Below, piece after piece: positions 52,035 to 59,971 of a stretch of 64,000 nt of DNA. A program made the translations under genes and the position numbers. The first letter of the stretch is position 1; every line of letters starts with the position of its first letter. The notes under the pieces were generated by a model. That model was not told where the DNA came from, did not search any database, and saw only the letters and a program-made list of their open reading frames with translations. This DNA is from DASWZN01 sp963841635 (GTDB lineage Bacteria; Acidobacteriota; Terriglobia; Bryobacterales; Bryobacteraceae), in assembly GCA_963841635.1 (NCBI GenBank), contig CAWJDO010000002.1, forward strand, positions 3,906,001 to 3,970,000, written 5' to 3'.

Positions 52035-53105
52035 CTACCGCGCGCGCCAGCGCTCCCAGTCTTCGCCCACTGCTTCCGTCATGCGTGCGGCGGCTTTGGA
52101 GAGCCACTTGGCGGGCCTGCGGGCCAGGTCGCGGCGAAGCGTGGCAGCCTTCAAACTGCCCAGGTGAACGTTGGCCGTCTCCCATCCCATCACACGGAGG
52201 AGACGCATCTCATCGCGCTGGGCCGGGAGCGCGGAGAGTTCGATGCGAGTGCAATCCGGGGCCAGGCGGCGCACTATCCAGCGGCCCTTGAGCTTCACGT
52301 ATGGATCCTGGCACCGGATGGAACTGTCGAGGATTTTCTGGTAGAGGACCGTTTCCTTCCCTCCGTAGGCCCACGCGCACGCGGATGGCGCCGCGGCTTT
52401 CGCCTCGCGGGCGACTTGGCCGCCCTGCCATTCGGCGATGGCTACGAAGCGCTGCCGGCCCAGGCTGCCCATCCCCGCGACGCGAGGCACGATCCGCAGA
52501 GGCAGGTCCGGATCGGGCATCATGCGGCGCATGGCTTTCACCGCGTCGGCGGGGACCGCGGTCTTCTTCAGCGGCGGCAAGGCATTCAACTTCTCCCAAA
52601 AGAGCGCCGGATCCTTGAGCCGGTACACGGCCATGGCGAAGAGCGCAGGGTGCCCCTCCGCCAGGATGAATGGCCGGCCGCTGGCATCAACCGCTTTGGT
52701 GTAGCCTTCGAGAATCGCTTCGATCGCAGCCTCGCGGCCCAGGGCCAGACGGCTTTCGCGAATGGCGAGGATCACACTCGATGCCAGCCGCACCAGGTCG
52801 TTCGTATAGGCCAGCGGCCACGCTTCGTCGAAATCGTTGACGCCCCACGCCAGGCGTCCCTCGGCGTCGCGCCAGGTGCCGAAATTCTCCACGTGAAGGT
52901 CGCCGACGGCCAGGGCTGCGGGCGCCGACGCGAGGTCCGCGCAAACCTCGGGCCAGAGTTGCGCCCAGCGATAGAAAGTCGCACGCAAGAACAGGAACGC
53001 GCTCTCGCTCATGCGCTCGTGCTTGAGATCGAGGTCCTTTTTGACCAGCGCGATCCGGGCGAAGAGCCAGGCTTCAAACTGGCTCGTGGCGGTCGAGATC
53101 TTCAC
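52035..53105 (-). CDS. DUF2252 family protein (kinase-like fold)
   Basis: About 356 residues. The core motifs VGDLHVENFGTW and WGVNDFDEAWPLAYTNDLVRLA resemble the HxDxxxxN and DFD loops of aminoglycoside-phosphotransferase-like kinases, to which DUF2252 is related. The start is taken as GTG at 53105 because it overlaps the sixA stop (GTGA), the coupling style seen throughout this window; an ATG at 53135 is possible. Fourth gene of the tmk-like/sixA operon. Likely phosphoryl-transfer role; substrate unknown. Confidence 0.8.
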   Translation of the reverse strand: MKISTATSQFEAWLFARIALVKKDLDLKHERMSESAFLFLRATFYRWAQLWPEVCADLASAPAALAVGDLHVENFGTWRDAEGRLAWGVNDFDEAWPLAYTNDLVRLASSVILAIRESRLALGREAAIEAILEGYTKAVDASGRPFILAEGHPALFAMAVYRLKDPALFWEKLNALPPLKKTAVPADAVKAMRRMMPDPDLPLRIVPRVAGMGSLGRQRFVAIAEWQGGQVAREAKAAAPSACAWAYGGKETVLYQKILDSSIRCQDPYVKLKGRWIVRRLAPDCTRIELSALPAQRDEMRLLRVMGWETANVHLGSLKAATLRRDLARRPAKWLSKAAARMTEAVGEDWERWRAR

Positions 53106-53587
53106 GCGCCCGCCAGTTTGGGCGTGAGCAGCCACTGAAGAGCTCCATGCGGTTCGCGCGCGGCGGCGTCCACGTCGAGTCGCAGGAGCGCGCCCTTCTT
53201 GAAATCGATGGCCAGCTCAGGCACTCCCAGAAGGTAAGCGGCGATCGCGGAAAGCAGCGGCTCGTGGCCAGCCAGGAGGATAGCCTTCTCGCCGCGACGA
53301 TCGCGGATCTCGAGCCATGCCGCCTGCGGCACGGAGCCCGGAACCAGTGCGTCGGTGCGGACCAGCGTTCCCTTGTAACCGAGGGCCTCGGCGGCCATCT
53401 CGGCGGTCTGGACTGCCCTGACGTAGGGGCTGGTCAGTATCAGAGACGGCTCGACGCGGGTGGCACGCGCGCGCTCGAGGACCGGGCGCAGCTTCTTGCG
53501 GCCCTCGTCGGTCAGAGCGCGATCCGCATCGCGCCGGCCGGGCCGGTGGTCTTCGGCGATGGCGTGCCTCAGGATGTAGATTTCCAT
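53102..53587 (-). CDS. sixA: Phosphohistidine phosphatase SixA
   Basis: 161-residue histidine-phosphatase superfamily enzyme. RHA motif with nucleophile H8 (YILRHAIAED), and GHEP with H108. SixA removes phosphate from phosphohistidine proteins. SixA genes often neighbour CHAD and polyphosphate genes, as here. It overlaps the preceding thymidylate-kinase-like gene by 19 bp and DUF2252 by 3 bp. Confidence 0.9.
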   Translation of the reverse strand: MEIYILRHAIAEDHRPGRRDADRALTDEGRKKLRPVLERARATRVEPSLILTSPYVRAVQTAEMAAEALGYKGTLVRTDALVPGSVPQAAWLEIRDRRGEKAILLAGHEPLLSAIAAYLLGVPELAIDFKKGALLRLDVDAAAREPHGALQWLLTPKLAGA

Positions 53588-54342
53588 GTCCGTTTCCGTC
53601 GCGGCTTCCTGGCCGTCGCCGCGGGCCTGGCTTCGATGGGGCTTCCGTTGAACTCCAGCGCCCCGATGTGCTTTTGCAGATCTCGGAAGATCTCATCGGG
53701 CGGACGGCTGGCGTCCACAACCGTGAAGTTATAGCGCTTGGCCATCAGGTCGAGCGCCCGGATGATGCGCGATTGGTAGCGGATGAAGCTCTGGCACATG
53801 TCGGCGCCGAAGCGCATATCCATGCCGCTCTCCCAGAAATCGAACGCGCCGCGGCCCAGAACCACGCGCCGCACCAGGTCGTCGACCCCGGCGCGGAGGT
53901 AGTAGACGGCGTGCGGCACCAGAGCGAAGCCGGCCACCTGCTCGATCCAGCGGCGGTCCTCACCGCGCGCAATGGCGCGGGCCATGATGGAGAAAATGTA
54001 GCGGTCGATGAGCACCACGAAACCGGCACGGAGCGCGGGGACGATCTCGTTCTCCAGGCGGTCGGCAAAATCCGTGGTGTAGAACAGCGTCATCGCGATC
54101 GGCCCCAGGGTGTTGCCGAGCATGGCCTCTTTGATACCCTTGCCAGCCAGGGCGGAGCGCGCCATACCGGTGTCGAGCACGGCGTGGCCCTCCTGCTCGA
54201 GCCACTGGCGCAGGTGCGCTACCTGGGTGCTGCGGCCCACCGCGTCGGGCCCTTCGATGACGATCAGCTTGCCGTGCAAATCCGCGGTGTCTATGCCCGG
54301 AAGAGGCTCACTGTAGAACTGCAGGGGCTGTAGCGCCGGCAC
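53569..54342 (-). CDS. Thymidylate-kinase-like P-loop protein with degenerate Walker A
   Basis: 257 residues. The P-loop reads GPDAVGRST (residues 31-39): the invariant Walker A lysine is arginine (R37). Other Tmk-like features persist (DRYIFSIMARAIARG, TDFADRLENEI). An N-terminal ~25-residue extension and a basic C-terminal tail (ARKPRRKRTWK) are atypical. It overlaps the upstream paralogue by 35 nt. It may be an inactive partner in a heterodimer with it. Whether either phosphorylates dTMP is unproven. Confidence 0.8.
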   Translation of the reverse strand: MPALQPLQFYSEPLPGIDTADLHGKLIVIEGPDAVGRSTQVAHLRQWLEQEGHAVLDTGMARSALAGKGIKEAMLGNTLGPIAMTLFYTTDFADRLENEIVPALRAGFVVLIDRYIFSIMARAIARGEDRRWIEQVAGFALVPHAVYYLRAGVDDLVRRVVLGRGAFDFWESGMDMRFGADMCQSFIRYQSRIIRALDLMAKRYNFTVVDASRPPDEIFRDLQKHIGALEFNGSPIEARPAATARKPRRKRTWKSTS

Positions 54343-55042
54343 TGGTGTCTCCTTCGGGGATGCGCAGAACGCCGGCCCGCGGGCGCTGGCCGAGCGCCTC
54401 CACGACCATCTCGCGCATCTGCTGCTGCTGCTCTTCGATAGAAAGCGTGGCGTCGATGATGCGGAAGCCCATCTGCTCGGCCATGGCCTCGTACTCGTCC
54501 AGGATGCGGCCCTGAAAAATGCGGAAGCTTTCGACCACGTCGCGGCTCAGGCCCAGGTCCATGCCGGCCTCGTAGTATTTGATCGCATCGCGGCCGCCCA
54601 GAATGCGCTGCACCGCCACGTCCAGCGGGACGCGGAAATAGAAGCACACATCGGGGCGAAGCGCGAAACGGTAGAGGTTGCGCACCCAGCGGCGATTTAC
54701 GCCCCGCGCCACGTCGCGCGCAAAGGCCGTGAACGCGTAGCGGTCCGCACAGACAATGGCGCCCGCCCTGACCAGCGGCAGAATGTAGCTCTCGGAGCGG
54801 TTGGCGAAATCCGTGGCGTGGATCAGGCTGAACGAAGTGGGAGTGAACATCTCCTTCTTCTTGCCCCGCCGCGTGGTCTGGCGCACCAGCGGCGACGAAT
54901 TCCACTCGCTGAAGGCGACCGCGTAACCCTGCGAACGCAGCCAGTGACTGAGGAGTGAAATCTGCGTGGACTTGCCGGAACCGTCAATGCCTTCCACGAC
55001 GATCAGCCGCCCAGCGTACCGATTCGGAAGAAAAAGCGCCAT
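54308..55042 (-). CDS. Thymidylate-kinase-like P-loop kinase (intact Walker A)
   Basis: 244 residues from the ATG at 55042. Walker A GIDGSGKST (18-26, K24), DRY motif ADRYAFTAFARDVARG, and a lid-like GGRDAIKYYEAGMD segment. Similar to dTMP kinases but longer and in an unusual context: divergent from ppx, followed by a degenerate paralogue, sixA and DUF2252. It could be a nucleotide kinase or a polyphosphate-linked kinase. The start at 55042 suits a TATGAT -10 on this strand at 55063-55068. Confidence 0.82.
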   Translation of the reverse strand: MALFLPNRYAGRLIVVEGIDGSGKSTQISLLSHWLRSQGYAVAFSEWNSSPLVRQTTRRGKKKEMFTPTSFSLIHATDFANRSESYILPLVRAGAIVCADRYAFTAFARDVARGVNRRWVRNLYRFALRPDVCFYFRVPLDVAVQRILGGRDAIKYYEAGMDLGLSRDVVESFRIFQGRILDEYEAMAEQMGFRIIDATLSIEEQQQQMREMVVEALGQRPRAGVLRIPEGDTSAGATAPAVLQ

Positions 55043-55061
55043 AGGAGGGCCTACCTTCACT

Positions 55062-55079
55062 TATCATATACGGTATATG
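55062..55079. promoter_or_regulatory. Palindrome in the divergent tmk-like/ppx promoter region
   Basis: CATATAC-G-GTATATG (55065-55079), a perfect 7-bp inverted repeat with 1-nt centre that includes the ppx start codon. TATCAT (55062-55067) can be a plus-strand -10 placing the start point near the ATG, which would make ppx leaderless. TATGAT on the minus strand serves the tmk-like gene. The whole divergent gap is only 34 bp. Confidence 0.5.
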
Positions 55080-56609
55080 CCCCGGTACGCCGCCATCGAC
55101 ATCGGGAGTAACTCCATCCGCATGGAGGCGGCCGAGATTGTGCCGGGGAGTCCCACGCGCATTTTAGCCTCGGAGCGGGAAGTAACCCGCCTGGGCGAGA
55201 GTGTGTTCCGCACCGGCAGGATCAGCGAGGAAGCCATCGCGCTGAACTGCGCGGTGCTGGCCAGGATGGCGGCGACCTATCGGGCGCTGGACGTCATCGG
55301 AGTCCGCGCGGTGGCTACCGCGAGCGTGCGCGAGGCGCGCAACCAGGCTGAGTTTCTGGCGCGCGCTTCGGAGGCGATCGGCGGGCAGGCCGAGGTGGTC
55401 ACGGCCCGCGAGGAGGCGCGCCTGGTCCATGCCGGCGTCGAGAGCCGGTGGCCGCATCCGCGGGAGCGCGTGCTGATCGTGGACATCGGCGGCGGCAGCG
55501 CGGAGATCATCGGCAGCGAGAACGGCCACCTGATCGACGCGATCTCGAAGCCTCTCGGAGCCGTGCGCCTGCGCGAGATCTTCCTGCCCTCGGATCCGCC
55601 CACGCGGCGCGAGCTGCACCAGATGGAGGACTACATCCGCGAGCGGCTGGCCGGTGTCGCGCACCGTTTCGGACCCGCGCGCTGGGACCGCTTCATCGCG
55701 ACCTCCGGAACCGCCTCCACCATCGCCGGCGCCATCAATGGCGCGCCGCGCTCGAAGCGCGGCGAGGCGGACCGCCTTCGCGCCTCCACCTCGCAGGTGC
55801 GCAAGCTCTACCGCAAACTGAGCCAGTTGCCGCTGGATCAGCGTCTGAAGGTCCGGGGCGTTGGCCCGAGGCGCGCCGAGATCATCGTTCCGGGCGCGGC
55901 CGTGCTGCTGCACATCTTAGAGGAATTCCACGCGCCGTCGGTCAACTACTCCGCGGCCGGCATCCGCGACGGCATCATCGCGGACCTGGCGGCGCGCGGC
56001 ATCGGACGCGAGTTGGCGCAGCTCGACCGCGACCAGCGCAAGGAGGTGGAGCGGGTGTGCCTCCGCTACGACGTGCGGTTGAAGCACGCGCGCCAGGTGG
56101 CGACCATGGCCTCGACACTCTTCCACCAGTTACAGCCGCTGCATCAGCTTTCGCCGGGCTACGGCAAGCTGCTCGAAGCGGCCGCCTACCTGCACGACGT
56201 CGGCCACTATGTGAACGACGTAAGCCATCACAAGCACTCTTACTATCTGGTGGCGAATTCGGACATGTCGGGTTTCACCAGAGCGGAGCTGGATTTCATC
56301 GCCAACCTCTGCCGCTACCACCGCAAGGCCAGCCCGTCGCCCGACCACGCCAATCTGCGGGCCATCGGGCCGGAGGAACGGCAGCCGCTGCTCCTGCTGA
56401 TCCCGCTGCTGCGCATCGCCGACAGCCTGGACCGCAGCGGCGAGCAGCGCATCCAGTCCGTCGATTGCCAGATCCGCAATGGACAGGCCCTGATCCAGCT
56501 TCACGCGGCCGCGGACGTGGAACTCGAGCAGTGGGCGGCCGGGCGTTCCGCCGATCTGTTCCGCCAGGTATACGGCCGCCCGATGGTGGTCACGCGATCG
56601 GCAGGCTGA
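55077..56609 (+). CDS. Exopolyphosphatase/pppGpp phosphatase (Ppx/GppA) with HD domain
   Basis: 510 residues. The actin-like ASKHA fold has phosphate-binding loops AAIDIGSNSIRME, DIGGGSAEII and SGTASTIAGAI. A C-terminal HD-type helical domain (about 310-480; HARQVATMASTLF, YLHDVGHYVNDVSHHKHSYY, CRYHRK) matches the two-domain Ppx/GppA class. It should hydrolyse terminal phosphates of polyphosphate or pppGpp. It is followed after 1 bp by the split CHAD genes, the expected partner of polyphosphate enzymes. Confidence 0.93.
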   Translation: MPRYAAIDIGSNSIRMEAAEIVPGSPTRILASEREVTRLGESVFRTGRISEEAIALNCAVLARMAATYRALDVIGVRAVATASVREARNQAEFLARASEAIGGQAEVVTAREEARLVHAGVESRWPHPRERVLIVDIGGGSAEIIGSENGHLIDAISKPLGAVRLREIFLPSDPPTRRELHQMEDYIRERLAGVAHRFGPARWDRFIATSGTASTIAGAINGAPRSKRGEADRLRASTSQVRKLYRKLSQLPLDQRLKVRGVGPRRAEIIVPGAAVLLHILEEFHAPSVNYSAAGIRDGIIADLAARGIGRELAQLDRDQRKEVERVCLRYDVRLKHARQVATMASTLFHQLQPLHQLSPGYGKLLEAAAYLHDVGHYVNDVSHHKHSYYLVANSDMSGFTRAELDFIANLCRYHRKASPSPDHANLRAIGPEERQPLLLLIPLLRIADSLDRSGEQRIQSVDCQIRNGQALIQLHAAADVELEQWAAGRSADLFRQVYGRPMVVTRSAG

Positions 56610-56610
56610 C

Positions 56611-57051
56611 ATGGGACGGAAAGAGCCAGACGCGGCGCCGGCCCCAACGCTTCGTCGTCATGCGGCTCAGCTCGCCCAGAACCGGCTGCGGAGGCTGGCG
56701 TATGCGGTGGGACGTACCGCGAAGTCCGGCGACGCCGAGGCGGTCCACGATTTGCGGGTCGCCATCCGGCGGCTGGCGCAGTGTCTTCGGGTGTTCGAGC
56801 AGTTTTTCCCGCACGGCAAAACCCGGAAGATCCGCCGGGCACTGAAGGAGATGATGGATCTAGCGTCCGCGGTCCGCGATCGGGATGTGGCACTGGCGCT
56901 TTCGGCAAAGGCGACGATCGCACCGAAGTCCGAACTGCCGCGGCGCCTGGCGGACGACCGCCGCGTGGCACAGCGAGTGCTTGTGACAGAATTGAAACAA
57001 TGGATACGGAGCAACTTATCCCGTAAGTGGCGTTCCGCCCTCGAAATGTAA
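56611..57051 (+). CDS. CHAD domain, N-terminal half (split gene)
   Basis: 146 residues ending at the middle of the CHAD fold. It has the first conserved His/basic helix (VHDLRVAIRRLAQCL) and aligns with the first half of the intact CHAD protein at 47763, up to SRKWRSALE (intact copy: YSKWRAALE). The stop TAA is 1 nt before the ATG of the second half. See the next entry. Confidence 0.85.
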   Translation: MGRKEPDAAPAPTLRRHAAQLAQNRLRRLAYAVGRTAKSGDAEAVHDLRVAIRRLAQCLRVFEQFFPHGKTRKIRRALKEMMDLASAVRDRDVALALSAKATIAPKSELPRRLADDRRVAQRVLVTELKQWIRSNLSRKWRSALEM

Positions 57052-57052
57052 C

Positions 57053-57517
57053 ATGGCCGGCGACGATGCACTTACGTGGGACGGGTCCGGGAGCCCAGGC
57101 GCCAATGCGCGGCGGTGTCTGCCCGGCTTAGTCGCAAGTTACTACGAGGAGGGCCGCAAGGCGGCCGCGGGCGACGCCGCGACGGAAACTCTGCATGAGT
57201 TCAGGCTGCGTACGAAGCGACTGCGGTACACCATCGAGTTGTTTCGCTCCTGTTACGGTCCGGGTCTGCGGCGCTGCCTGGATGCTCTGGGACGGGTGCA
57301 GGATCACCTGGGCGCGATCAGCGATTGCGCCACCACGGAGCGGACATGCCGGGCGCTGCTGCCGGAGGATTCGCCCGACGGTGCGCGGTTGGACGCGTAT
57401 CTGGAGAGGCGCGCGGCGCGCGAGGCGGCGGCTTTCCGGCGGTACTGGCGGGGCGAGTTCGACAAAGCCGGCGAGGCGCGGCGGTGGGAGATCTACTTCC
57501 GGAGAAAGACGAAGTAG
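57053..57517 (+). CDS. CHAD domain, C-terminal half (split gene)
   Basis: 154 residues carrying the second conserved helix (LHEFRLRTKRLRYTIELF) and matching the second half of the intact CHAD protein. The frame differs from the first half; the junction TAACATG allows tight translational coupling, so two chains could reassemble. Alternatively a small indel split one gene. Confidence 0.83.
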   Translation: MAGDDALTWDGSGSPGANARRCLPGLVASYYEEGRKAAAGDAATETLHEFRLRTKRLRYTIELFRSCYGPGLRRCLDALGRVQDHLGAISDCATTERTCRALLPEDSPDGARLDAYLERRAAREAAAFRRYWRGEFDKAGEARRWEIYFRRKTK

Positions 57518-57571
57518 CCCTTCGACCGTCTGATCCGTTCCGTCCGCTTGCCAACGCGCGCGGTTCCGTGC

Positions 57572-57613
57572 CAGCACCGAACCGCGACCGTAAGGGAGCG
57601 GACCTGGCGGTCA
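57572..57613 (+). repeat. Dispersed repeat family A, copy 6 (between convergent genes)
   Basis: CAGCACCGAACCGCG, then ACCGTAAGGGAGCGGACC and CTGGCGGTCA, the same extended form as copy 1. It lies between the CHAD and dioxygenase genes. Confidence 0.88.
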
Positions 57614-57623
57614 GAGCAGTAGC

Positions 57624-57650
57624 CCGTTGCGGAAGCGTGTCCCGCAACGG
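57624..57650. terminator. Hairpin directly after the dioxygenase stop
   Basis: CCGTTGCGG and CCGCAACGG form a perfect 9-bp stem with a 9-nt loop, starting 2 bp beyond the dioxygenase stop codon on the minus strand. No U-tract follows, so it may be an mRNA-end stabiliser rather than an intrinsic terminator. Confidence 0.5.
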
Positions 57651-57651
57651 C

Positions 57652-58443
57652 TCAGCCGATGCGAACGGCGAGCATCGAGATGGAACCGCCATCGATGCCT
57701 TCGACCGGGAAAGTAACTCGATCGGATTGCGCCGCGGCGCCACTTACATACAGGAGCGGCAGGTAGTGGTCAGGAGTAGGAACCGAGAGCAAGGCGTCGC
57801 GCTCGAGGCTCTCGTACTCCACCAGGGAAGCGTAGTCGCCCGCCATCAGAACCTCTCGCGCCCGCCGCTCGAACCGGAGGGCCCATTCATAGGGTTCCGC
57901 AGCGTGTGTGCCCCACGCGTAAGCATGCAGGTTGTGCACCAGGTTGCCGCTCCCGACGATCAGTACGTTCTCCTCGCGCAGAGGCGCCAGGCGCTGGCCG
58001 ATCTCGTAGTGAAAGCGGGCGGCCTGTGTTTCGTCGATGCTGAGTTGCACTACCGGTACATCCGCCTGCGGGTAAATATGCTTGAGCACCGACCATGTGC
58101 CATGGTCGAGTCCCCAGTCCCCGGAAAGCGCCACCGCCAACGGAGAAAGCAGCTTCTGCACGCGGCGCGCGAGCTGCGGATCGCCGGGCGCGGGATACTG
58201 AACCCGGTACAGCTCAGGCGGGAAGCCGCCGAAATCGTGAATCGTCCGCGGCGCCGTGTTCACGGTCAGCGCGGCACCGGGAATGTACCAGTGGGCAGAC
58301 ACGCACAGTACGGCGCTGGGACGGGGGACATCGGCCGCGATGATCGACCATGCTTCGGTGTAGCGATTCCGCAGTAGGGCATTCATCGGATTCCCGTGTC
58401 CGATGAAGAGTGCGGGCATTCTGGCTGGCATAGGTGGGCTCAT
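57652..58443 (-). CDS. Extradiol ring-cleavage dioxygenase, DODA/YgiD type
   Basis: 263-residue class III extradiol dioxygenase. Metal-binding and active-site histidines lie in LFIGHGNP, SAHW, TIHDFGGFP, GLDHGTW and GSGNLVHNL. Family members cleave 4,5-DOPA or related catechols. The start at 58443 overlaps the upstream HXXEE gene stop (ATGA); an alternative is 58431 (MPALFIGHG). The pairing with an HXXEE membrane protein suggests a shared pathway, of unknown nature. Confidence 0.9.
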   Translation of the reverse strand: MSPPMPARMPALFIGHGNPMNALLRNRYTEAWSIIAADVPRPSAVLCVSAHWYIPGAALTVNTAPRTIHDFGGFPPELYRVQYPAPGDPQLARRVQKLLSPLAVALSGDWGLDHGTWSVLKHIYPQADVPVVQLSIDETQAARFHYEIGQRLAPLREENVLIVGSGNLVHNLHAYAWGTHAAEPYEWALRFERRAREVLMAGDYASLVEYESLERDALLSVPTPDHYLPLLYVSGAAAQSDRVTFPVEGIDGGSISMLAVRIG

Positions 58444-58955
58444 CCCTTTCTTGCGGCAAAGATCGCATGGGCGCCGTACAAGCTTCCGAAGACGCCCACG
58501 GCCAACAGCAGCGCGTACAGAATTGCAGCCCGCCAGAACTCGACAGGCGAGATTGCCCGGTCGCTCAACTGCTCATGAATCAGCAACACGCCAAGGGGCA
58601 AGTTGAAGAGCATCCCCGTCCCCAGTCCGGGCGAGTAGGAATGTTTGGCCAGGCTGATCACTAAGTGGGGCAGCACCGCGTTGATTGCCATGGCGAGGGC
58701 AAATCCCGAGAGGGCGTTTTGAAACCCGGAGCTCTCGTTCGAAACGCAGACGCCGACAATCGGAATCCAGATCACAACGCTAACCAACGAGGTCAGGGCC
58801 CAATATATCTTGCGGTCCGGCTCGAACCAGGGTTTCAAATGAGAGCGGGACCAGTCCGCCAGGAACATCGCTTCCTCGAGATTGTGAAGCGTGACGCCAA
58901 TTCCGAACAGGATAGCCGTCAGCTTATAGGAAGAGGCAATCATTGGATCCGGCAC
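58440..58955 (-). CDS. HXXEE-domain membrane protein
   Basis: 171 residues with about five hydrophobic segments. The HXXEE signature is HNLEE (H24, E27, E28). An in-frame alternative start lies 4 codons later. Function of the family is unknown; conserved His/Glu residues at the membrane face suggest metal binding or catalysis. Followed by the dioxygenase with an ATGA overlap. The gap 58956-59219 contains no gene I can recognise. Confidence 0.8.
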   Translation of the reverse strand: MPDPMIASSYKLTAILFGIGVTLHNLEEAMFLADWSRSHLKPWFEPDRKIYWALTSLVSVVIWIPIVGVCVSNESSGFQNALSGFALAMAINAVLPHLVISLAKHSYSPGLGTGMLFNLPLGVLLIHEQLSDRAISPVEFWRAAILYALLLAVGVFGSLYGAHAIFAARKG

Positions 58956-59219
58956 GGCCAGTCCGCCAGGCCGGGTTATGCGTTCATTGTACGTCAGCTC
59001 CCGCGGACTCCTGCGAGATTCGGAGCCCGATTCCGGTGGCTCCCCGTCGCGGAGCCTTTTCGAACTCCGGTCAGATCAGCCGAATCCTGGCGCGTAGCGG
59101 CCGTCCTTCTCTCGGATGAGAAAAGCAGCCAGGAAGCGTTGTTTCCAACTGCTTCTCCGCCATTTCAAACCGGCTACTCCGCTCTGATCACGCTATACTC
59201 ATTGCATGAGTAAGCGCCT

Positions 59220-59522
59220 TCAAGTTGTGCTTCCCGACCTCAATTTGTCGACGACAACGGGATCTTCTCCACCGTACGGCATCTTGCTCACGTCGGTGAC
59301 CTTCTTGGACACCTTCTTCATCACGCCGTGGTCGAACATCCTAGCCAGACCCGGACGCGAAATGTCATTACTCCAGTTTAAGCATGCCTCGAAGATCAAC
59401 AAATGGAACAGGGCATAGTATGCTGACGATACCGAGCGGCGAAGGTCTGCTTGCGTAGGGTTGTTCGGGTTCTTGTGAACCAATTCTTTCGCCTGTTGCA
59501 AGAGTTCGTCATGGTAGGCCAC
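59220..59522 (-). CDS. HEPN-domain protein, apparently truncated at the C-terminus
   Basis: 100 residues. Helices with LRRSVSSAYYALFHLLIFEA match the HEPN fold. Related stand-alone HEPN proteins run to about 150 residues with a third helix after this point; here the frame stops shortly after DPVVVDKLRSG, so the 3' end may be deleted. It starts 3 bp after the partner stop. HEPN proteins are often RNases in toxin-antitoxin or defence systems, but the Rx4-6H motif is not clear here. Confidence 0.6.
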   Translation of the reverse strand: MAYHDELLQQAKELVHKNPNNPTQADLRRSVSSAYYALFHLLIFEACLNWSNDISRPGLARMFDHGVMKKVSKKVTDVSKMPYGGEDPVVVDKLRSGSTT

Positions 59523-59525
59523 GTT

Positions 59526-59846
59526 CTATGACCACTCCGGATCGTTTCGCATACTTTGTTCCGAGAAGCTGCGAAAACTGAAATACGGTGTTAAGCCCCA
59601 GTTCTCAATGGGGCGTATCGAGTCGAACAGGGTGGATGACACACGCCCGGTAACATCCGCTAAGCGACCCTCGCCGCTGGCCGCGTCGGTAAGCACTATG
59701 CGGAAGAATAGCGCCGGGTCATCTGTTGAATCGTTGCCAATGGAATAGGCAACATGCACAACCTCCTGCGGATTCAAGCTCCGAATGGCGGCATTGACGC
59801 TCTGCGCGAGCTGGGCTTGGTTCACGAATCCCGTTGGAACGTGCAC
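59526..59846 (-). CDS. Hypothetical protein upstream of the HEPN gene
   Basis: 106 residues, mixed alpha/beta, no signal peptide or membrane segment. Strands VVHVAYSIGNDSTDDPALFFRIVLTD suggest a compact domain with an amphipathic C-terminus (FSFRSFSEQSMRND). I do not recognise the family. The 3-bp spacing to the HEPN gene implies a two-gene operon, and it would be the antitoxin candidate if that pair is a toxin-antitoxin module. Confidence 0.55.
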   Translation of the reverse strand: MHVPTGFVNQAQLAQSVNAAIRSLNPQEVVHVAYSIGNDSTDDPALFFRIVLTDAASGEGRLADVTGRVSSTLFDSIRPIENWGLTPYFSFRSFSEQSMRNDPEWS

Positions 59847-59971
59847 GAACCCATTATCTCGCTTTCAGCGGCGGCCCGTCGCCCGCGAATAGCTGCCCAG
59901 CGTTTACCGACGCATCTGGTGCTCGCGGGAATGCGCGCCAGCCCAGAAGTTAGGCTTTCATCGGGATGGGG

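Noticed and set aside
53102..57517. Defence island interpretation of the SixA/Tmk/Ppx/CHAD block
   Set aside because: All recognisable parts fit phosphate and polyphosphate metabolism; there are no nucleases, helicases or known defence domains.
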